Shown: positions 27,582-32,907 of the stretch, piece after piece | Numbering within the stretch: position 1 is the stretch's first letter | How the letters are laid out: every line of letters begins with the position of its first letter | Virus record (IMG/VR): IMGVR_UViG_3300025892_000077 | Location: 1 to 32,907 of that record | Length of the DNA: 32,907 nt | Direction: 5' to 3' (one strand) | Source: a virus | Notes under the pieces: generated by a model | Told to the model about the DNA's origin: nothing | Seen by the model: only the letters and a program-made list of their open reading frames with translations | Databases searched by the model: none | Program-made: the position numbers and the translations under genes

Positions 27582-28235
27582 TTAGTAAGTTTTATATAGT
27601 ACAAAGTTTGCGCTGTATATTTGGTCTTGAGCTTTAGCTTGCCCCCATTCTACGGTTATGTCTAGTGTATTACTCGCAGTAGTGTCTATTGCTTGTACGT
27701 CCTGAAATACAAAACCCTCTAAACTTCCTGTGTCTCTATTATATGCAAAGTTTCCATTGGTGCAAATAGTTCCAGTTGCTCCTATTGCTGCTATTGTAAA
27801 GTCTAGCTCTAGCTCCCATCCTAAACCAGTTACTGGACTTAAAGATATTGCTCCTGTACTTGCTAATACTGTTGTTCCTGTTTTAATTCTTAAAGTTACA
27901 TCGTCTCCATTTTGAGCAGAAATAACTCCTCCTATTTTTCCATGATAAGAATCGCCTACGGTAAAAAAGTCAGCAGGTACAGTCAAGCTACCTACTCCAG
28001 TTCCCACAATACTTGTTTCTGTTACTGTATTTGTAATAGTTGCGCTTTGTACAGTTTGCGAATAAAGACCGTATAAGGTTGCAGGGTTTGCGCTTCCTAG
28101 TATTGTATCTGTTCCTGAGCTATCTCTTAAAGTGTAGGCGTTCACATTATCACTATCTATAAAGATGTAAAAGTCTCCGCTTGGTGGGTTGCCTAAAGTA
28201 GTTCCTGCTGCTGCGCCTATTTGTATATTTGCCAT
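27582..28235 (-). CDS. Tail/fibre structural protein (217 aa)
   Basis: This beta-rich protein has a Gly/Asp-rich start (NPPSGDFYIFIDSDN), then TETSIVGTGVGSLTVPADFF, KIGGVISAQNGDDVTLRIKT and a C-terminal NTLDITVEWGQAKAQDQIYS. I recognise these blocks from fibre or decoration proteins of environmental tailed phages. Jelly-roll-like composition supports a surface role. It lies between the tail-tip genes and the tape measure gene. Exact role not proven. Confidence 0.7.
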   Translation of the reverse strand: MANIQIGAAAGTTLGNPPSGDFYIFIDSDNVNAYTLRDSSGTDTILGSANPATLYGLYSQTVQSATITNTVTETSIVGTGVGSLTVPADFFTVGDSYHGKIGGVISAQNGDDVTLRIKTGTTVLASTGAISLSPVTGLGWELELDFTIAAIGATGTICTNGNFAYNRDTGSLEGFVFQDVQAIDTTASNTLDITVEWGQAKAQDQIYSANFVLYKTY

Positions 28236-28242
28236 TGTATTT

Positions 28243-28392
28243 TTATTTTAATATTAAATCTCCTTGTATAACTAAAACCCCTTGTATGTTTAAACCTCCG
28301 TAGTTAATCATTTGACTATTAAATGTAATCATTAATGTAGTATTTATAGGTACTGATATAACTCCGCTGTATATGTCTGGGATGTATGTCAT
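28243..28392 (-). CDS. Small hypothetical protein (49 aa)
   Basis: This 49-aa, uncharged, beta-like protein (MTYIPDIYSGVISVPINTTL, then NIQGVLVIQGDLILK) starts 1 bp after the stop of the 990-aa gene. The GGLNIQGVLVIQGDL stretch looks like one turn of a beta solenoid. It may be a small tail-fibre cap or linker. Confidence 0.6.
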   Translation of the reverse strand: MTYIPDIYSGVISVPINTTLMITFNSQMINYGGLNIQGVLVIQGDLILK

Positions 28393-28393
28393 G

Positions 28394-31366
28394 TTATATT
28401 ATTTTATAGTTTATTCCGTCAAATTGAACAGAGTATGAATTATTGTAGCCAGTAACTCGTATATCTGCTAAACCGTCTATAGTGGTTGCAGAACCAAGAG
28501 GAGTTCTTATTATCATTACAAAATTTACAGCTATCTTTTTAAAGTTCCAAACCTTTCCTACTGTTGGAAACTCAGGCAGGGTAACAGTAATTTTGTTGCT
28601 TGAGGTATCGCATAAATAAGTAGTAATACTTTCGTCCGCTGTAGTACTAGTATCTATTGTTAATACGCTTCCTGCTCCTTTAATCTCGCCATTTACATAA
28701 GCTACATTAGACTCTGTTATAGTTACTCCACTTGTATTAATTAGGCTTACATTCTCTAAATCTGGATAGATAATATTATTGTCTCCTGATATAGTTATGT
28801 TTTTAGCATTAGTAGATACCTTATTTGAATCTCCTTTTATATCTACAAACATTGCAGTTCTGTCTATAAAGTTGTTTAAGCCATCTACATGGTTAGACTT
28901 AGTATTTAATACATTGTTTCCTGATAGAGTATTTTTATAAATGTTTGGTGCTTCCTCGTCGCCTATAAAAGCTCTACCTGCCGATACCAATGCCGATGTT
29001 GATGTTGGTATAGGAACTGACTTTAATTTTAAGAACTCGCATTTACTAGGTTGATAAATCGAGCTACTGTACATAACCTTATGTAGTGTCCAGTATTCAT
29101 TATCAAAAAAGTAACTAGGTCTAAATGATAGGTTAGCAATATCTGTAGGGTTTAACAAAAAGTAACCTTTAAATATCTTACTGTCTTTATTTGTAAGCTG
29201 CTCAAATTCTTTTCTGTGATATGTTTCATAAAGGTTTGCATTAGTTATCGTAATACTCGACCAAGTATTATCCCAGTATATTTCTCTTGGTAGTCCGAAA
29301 TTAATATCTATAGTCGGAGTATATGGGTCATCGAAATGTGCAGCATAAGGATAGCGAGTCTGTATAACATCTCCAGATATAGCTTCATGAGTCCAGTTAA
29401 TTATACTATCTTTTAAACCTGAATAGTAAAGTATTCTAATATTTGACTTAATAGTCTTTTGCTGTAGCGTCTCATCCACATCTATTATTGTGCTTACTAC
29501 TCTATCATTTGTTAGCTGCCCTACCATTGGAGTAGGCGAAAAGATAAGCTCTGTTTTGTGGTCTGTTTTATTAAAGTCATTTTCGAGATACACGTTTCTA
29601 CTTCCGTATATATCTAGCCAACTAGATTCATATTTCTTATTGTAATAGTCAGCATCTTGCTTGTAAGTGTATATGTATTTTTGCTTATTAGTTACAGCAG
29701 TTGGTGTAAGATTATGCTCTTTAGAATAGTCTAGCTTTTGACTCCAGTCTATTACATCTGTAGTATAAAAATCCTCTCTAGGTTCTATTATAATATTCTT
29801 AGGGTTATTCTCGTCGGGTATCATATAGAGGTTAAACATCTTTATAATAGACGTTAGAAAATCTCTTTGTTTTACCTTGTCAGGGATAGCGCTAGCCATG
29901 TCTACTGTGTCGCCCTCTAAATAAGGAGAGTCTAATATGTTTAAAGAAAGATTCGCGCTAGACAATATTATTTTAAAATCTGCATCGTACTCGTCTTTAA
30001 TTTGTACAGGTGGCGAAGGTGTACTATTAACATCATAGTAAGGTTTAAATTGAGAAAGAGGTAGAAATGGATATCCATTTACAGAAGAATTGAACACCCT
30101 AAGATTCCAAGCACTAGCTATTTTAATAGTTACTACATCTCCAGAATTTAATTGTATGTCTGTATTTACTTGATATTGGTTTGGCGGGTTGTAGTTTCTG
30201 GAAACAAGTCCATTTCCTGGAGGATTTAAAAAGTTGTTATCTGGGTATAATGTAGGGTTAGCTGTTTGATAAGTTACAGCAGGAGTTAAATTATTTGCAA
30301 AAGTGTAAGAGGTTACAGCGTTTTGAAATACCCCATTCACATAAACTCCAAAATTATTCAAAAAATTAGCGTTTCCATTTGCTATTAAATCCCCTGCTGC
30401 TGCTGCGCCTGCTTGTGGAGTTGTTTCCATTTGTATAATTGCATCAAATGAAATTCTATACAAACCAGTTGCTCCTATTGTTAGCTCCCCTGTAGTTGAG
30501 TTGTATTGGTTATTTGCGTCTACAACCTCATTAGAAAGTCTTACTGTATTTTCTACGAAGCTATTGCTTGAGTAAATAGATGAATCTAAAGTAAAGTTAT
30601 TACTTCCACTAGATACAAATAAAGGTGTATTTGCCTCTACCCTTCTAGGACTTAAATCTGTTTGAGTACTTTTAAATTCTTTGCCATTAAAAGGGATGAT
30701 TAAACGCTTAAATAGTAGACTGTTTAAAAATGTCGATGTATAGGTATAGCCTGAATCCGCAAACATTCTATCTATGTATTCCTTAGCATAAACAGCAGGA
30801 AACATCTCATCAACATTGTACACGCTTATATCTGTATCGTTCCCGTAGTTAATCATTGGATAAACATATCCGCTTCCAAGTTGAAACGGTGTAACTACTC
30901 CATTTTCTATGTATGAGGTCTGCCAACTATTTTCTTGTATTACTCTTGTATAGTCATGGTCTAACTCATTCCATAACATACCTGAGTCATTCAGAAACTT
31001 GTTACCTAGCTCTCTAAAGATATTAGCAGTTTCTCCAAATAGCACTACGCTATATTCAACTTGGTTATAGTCTTTTTTGTGAATGTCTTTTAACTGTATA
31101 AAACCACTAAATACTGCTATGTCATTTTGATAGTAAACCGCATCTAGTTTCAAGTTAGGGTTAAATGTAGAATCGCTATTTACCTCAAAGATAAAATTTA
31201 GCTTATCATTTATTGCTTTACTTCCCGGTAGCTTAATTGTCTTACTAAAACTAGACTTTACCTTATCGGGTTGTTGAATATCTTTGATGCTAAAAGTTAG
31301 CACAGTAGAAATACCCTTGTCTATCGGTATAGTAACTCCCTCTATTATAAGTTTCTCTGTAACCAT
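28394..31366 (-). CDS. Large tail tip/fibre-associated protein (990 aa)
   Basis: The N-terminal part (about 1-130: KLIIEGVTIPIDKGISTVLT, then SSFSKTIKLPGSKAINDKLN) resembles tail-hub proteins of Bacteroidetes siphophages. A large central beta-rich region follows. The C-terminal 170 aa hold short Asn/Ser/Thr repeats (about 860-900: KNITISGDNNIIYPDLENVS), typical of a beta-helix, and a compact end domain (from about 915). At 990 aa it is the largest gene and probably carries the central tail tip. The stop is followed after 1 bp by the next gene. Confidence 0.75.
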   Translation of the reverse strand: MVTEKLIIEGVTIPIDKGISTVLTFSIKDIQQPDKVKSSFSKTIKLPGSKAINDKLNFIFEVNSDSTFNPNLKLDAVYYQNDIAVFSGFIQLKDIHKKDYNQVEYSVVLFGETANIFRELGNKFLNDSGMLWNELDHDYTRVIQENSWQTSYIENGVVTPFQLGSGYVYPMINYGNDTDISVYNVDEMFPAVYAKEYIDRMFADSGYTYTSTFLNSLLFKRLIIPFNGKEFKSTQTDLSPRRVEANTPLFVSSGSNNFTLDSSIYSSNSFVENTVRLSNEVVDANNQYNSTTGELTIGATGLYRISFDAIIQMETTPQAGAAAAGDLIANGNANFLNNFGVYVNGVFQNAVTSYTFANNLTPAVTYQTANPTLYPDNNFLNPPGNGLVSRNYNPPNQYQVNTDIQLNSGDVVTIKIASAWNLRVFNSSVNGYPFLPLSQFKPYYDVNSTPSPPVQIKDEYDADFKIILSSANLSLNILDSPYLEGDTVDMASAIPDKVKQRDFLTSIIKMFNLYMIPDENNPKNIIIEPREDFYTTDVIDWSQKLDYSKEHNLTPTAVTNKQKYIYTYKQDADYYNKKYESSWLDIYGSRNVYLENDFNKTDHKTELIFSPTPMVGQLTNDRVVSTIIDVDETLQQKTIKSNIRILYYSGLKDSIINWTHEAISGDVIQTRYPYAAHFDDPYTPTIDINFGLPREIYWDNTWSSITITNANLYETYHRKEFEQLTNKDSKIFKGYFLLNPTDIANLSFRPSYFFDNEYWTLHKVMYSSSIYQPSKCEFLKLKSVPIPTSTSALVSAGRAFIGDEEAPNIYKNTLSGNNVLNTKSNHVDGLNNFIDRTAMFVDIKGDSNKVSTNAKNITISGDNNIIYPDLENVSLINTSGVTITESNVAYVNGEIKGAGSVLTIDTSTTADESITTYLCDTSSNKITVTLPEFPTVGKVWNFKKIAVNFVMIIRTPLGSATTIDGLADIRVTGYNNSYSVQFDGINYKII

Positions 31367-32569
31367 TTATATACGTTGTCTGTAATCGTCATAACCTAGC
31401 TCAAGCTCTACATCTATTTTGAATAGCTTATCCCTTACTACTTTTTTCTTAGTGTAGTTGGTTGCTTTAATCTTAGCTACTGCTGTAAGTTCATCTCCAT
31501 TCTGTAGGTATATCTCAGGACTTGAAATTAATTCTAGTAGCCAGTTGCTTTCTGCTTCTGTTATCCAATCTGACATTAATTTTATAGTCTCGCTTTTTTT
31601 AGTGTAGTATGTTACCTTTTCGCGCTCATTCATTGAGTACACTATATCGTTTCCTACTACATTGTCTACGTTTACCTTCATGTCCTTTCTCTCAATATCT
31701 GTCATAGACATATCGCCTAAATAGAATGTAAAGTTATCGAACCCTCCTAGATTGTTCTGAAATATTAAGGTATTAGTATTGTACTTGCAAGCCTCCTGTA
31801 GTGTAAAGTGTTTTTGTTCAGAAACAACATTGCCACCACTATCTAAAGCTATCATGTAATATCGCTCTGTGTCGGATGTAATTATAGGCTGTGCGCCTGC
31901 TGTAAAATTAGAATTATCTATATTGTTTAAAGTGGCAGGAGCAGATGGCACAAATCTTATATTTGCAGCAGAAGCAGCAGCATCTATCTGTACGCTCTGG
32001 ACTGCTCCACCTGTTAAAAACCTTACAATAACAAAATCAGTAATAAAAGGAAACCCTCTGTAGTAAAGCCATCCATGAGAGTCTAAAGACACCTTATTAT
32101 CATTAGGCATATTAGTCATAAACTTTTTGGTAGCTCCGTCTAGCTCGTATTCTGTGTCATCCCAATTAACAAAAGGTCTTTTTTCTAAGCTACCGTTAAA
32201 GGTCTTTCTAATAGTATCTATAGTAAGGTCTGGATATTGTACTATTGTTGTACCGTATTCCTCTCCGAATTTAATAACATAAGTTAGAAAACTATTAGTA
32301 GCATCATATACTGAGTCAGTTCCTAGTGGGTTACCTATGTCTGATGTAAGAGCAGATTCTAATACTCTATGGATATCTACCTTTCCCTTATTGTCCGATG
32401 GTCTTGCAGGTATTCTTAAACGTGCTGTCTTTGTTACTGCAAAATTAATATAGATATCTACTAAATAAGCAAAGTTTGGTTGTGCTACATTAGTGGATTC
32501 TATAAGATACTCCATTTTATTGTAAACAGGAGCAAAGTCTTTAGGAGTTGCATTTATAGTTATTGCCAT
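31367..32569 (-). CDS. Tail protein upstream of the tail-tip gene (400 aa)
   Basis: This 400-aa beta-rich protein (MAITINATPKDFAPVYNKME, then RLRIPARPSDNKGKVDIHRV) has no catalytic motif. The C-terminal 90 aa include TIKLMSDWITEAESNWLLEL and a beta-rich end (KLFKIDVELELGYDD). It abuts the gp10-like gene upstream (32570) and the tail-tip gene downstream (31366), with no gap, and so is most likely a distal-tail or baseplate component. Family not identified. Confidence 0.7.
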   Translation of the reverse strand: MAITINATPKDFAPVYNKMEYLIESTNVAQPNFAYLVDIYINFAVTKTARLRIPARPSDNKGKVDIHRVLESALTSDIGNPLGTDSVYDATNSFLTYVIKFGEEYGTTIVQYPDLTIDTIRKTFNGSLEKRPFVNWDDTEYELDGATKKFMTNMPNDNKVSLDSHGWLYYRGFPFITDFVIVRFLTGGAVQSVQIDAAASAANIRFVPSAPATLNNIDNSNFTAGAQPIITSDTERYYMIALDSGGNVVSEQKHFTLQEACKYNTNTLIFQNNLGGFDNFTFYLGDMSMTDIERKDMKVNVDNVVGNDIVYSMNEREKVTYYTKKSETIKLMSDWITEAESNWLLELISSPEIYLQNGDELTAVAKIKATNYTKKKVVRDKLFKIDVELELGYDDYRQRI

Positions 32570-32907
32570 TTATTTAAGTCTTTTGAATGTGTCCGTTATT
32601 ACTGTTTTTAAGTCTCCTGCTGCTGCACTTGCTAAGTCCTTTTTAAGTTTGTCGAGCCTTGCCTCTGTTACTACATTGTCATAAAAGTGGTTACCCTTAG
32701 TTCCTTTCTCTTTCCAACTTCTAGCCATTGCGAATGCTTGAGAATCTTTAGAGCCTACCTTGTACTGTTTACCTGCTAAACTTGTTATAGTGCTTCCTTT
32801 AGTTTTAAACAACCCTTTGTTATTCATCCATTGTTTAGCAAAGTAAAAAGGTATTTTAGAGCTAGACATATAAGAGTAGGGAGTATTCCTTTTCTTGTCT
32901 GTTCCAC
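32570..32907 (-). CDS. HK97 gp10-like protein, 3' part (continues from base 1)
   Basis: This is the C-terminal part of the 186-aa protein that begins at 328; the right terminal repeat repeats residues 75-109. The internal ATG at 32869 (MSSSKIPFYF) is codon 88, not the real start. The downstream part (KQYKVGSKDSQAFAMARSWK, then NHFYDNVVTEARLDKLKKDL) ends with a helix as in gp10-like proteins. In this copy residue 102 is Met; in the left copy it is Ile. Confidence 0.6.
   Translation of the reverse strand, partial: GTDKKRNTPYSYMSSSKIPFYFAKQWMNNKGLFKTKGSTITSLAGKQYKVGSKDSQAFAMARSWKEKGTKGNHFYDNVVTEARLDKLKKDLASAAAGDLKTVITDTFKRLK
32803..32907. repeat. Right copy of the 105-bp terminal direct repeat
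   Basis: It is the same sequence as bases 1-105 except position 32825 (C here, T at 23). Unique genome length is therefore 32802 bp if the repeat is only an assembly overlap. Confidence 0.95.

Noticed and set aside
1-32907. CRISPR array, tRNA genes, integrase, attachment site or insertion sequence
   Set aside because: None was seen: no spaced repeats of CRISPR size, no cloverleaf, no recombinase motifs and no inverted-repeat-bounded transposase.

Overview
The window reads as an essentially complete tailed-phage genome (siphovirus-like), opened at an arbitrary point. The first and last 105 bases are the same sequence with one substitution, and one gene runs across the junction, so the unique genome is about 32.8 kb and the map is circular or terminally redundant. 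Every gene I can support is on the minus strand. The DNA is AT-rich, start codons follow A-rich leaders rather than GGAGG-type Shine-Dalgarno sequences, and several intergenic gaps carry a TATATTTG box (the Bacteroidetes -7 consensus TAnnTTTG). The gene families (DUF3127-like OB-fold, ERF, XkdF-like protease, DUF6712-like connector) also point to a Bacteroidetes, probably flavobacterial, host. I see no integrase, repressor, DNA polymerase, tRNA or CRISPR array, so a strictly lytic life style is likely (inference).

Reading in the direction of transcription (high to low coordinates, through the junction): TerS (2.8 kb) and TerL, then a possible tail-assembly chaperone with a coupled 32-residue ORF, an HK97-gp10-like protein across the junction, two large tail proteins (32.6-28.4 kb), two small or medium structural proteins, the tape measure protein (27.6-25.6), a protease/scaffold gene, the major capsid protein, a probable tail tube protein, then a portal operon (22.5-18.9), a double LamG-domain protein, and the lysis region (16.8-15.5: TM/coiled-coil protein, M15 endopeptidase, small holin-like protein, probable unimolecular spanin). 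The portal lies downstream of the capsid gene, the reverse of the usual portal-protease-capsid order.

From 15.4 to 5.3 kb is the DNA-metabolism region: metallophosphoesterase; ERF annealing protein plus lambda-exo-like nuclease; a stand-alone DnaA domain IV; SSB-like protein; replication initiator with internal repeats (candidate origin); DnaB-like helicase; orphan DNA methyltransferase; NinG; a thymidylate-synthase-fold enzyme with the dCMP-type Asn-to-Asp change; a MazG-like pyrophosphohydrolase; and a PD-(D/E)XK-like nuclease. From 5.3 to 2.8 kb a sigma-factor-like gene leads a chain of overlapping small genes (membrane protein, SAP-like protein, lipoprotein, HExxH mini-protein) back to the terminase.

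Twelve genes of about 30-60 codons are called here from stop/start overlaps (ATGA, GTGA, TAATG) or tight packing. The points most worth a second look are: a bipartite motif, TACAACTA-N12-ACAATAGA, placed 4-5 nt before three late start codons, one of them an in-frame internal start for a scaffold inside the protease gene, with a weaker fourth copy before a 9-codon leader ORF; a leader-ORF/hairpin/T-run arrangement ahead of the replication operon; and the possible cytosine-modification cassette.
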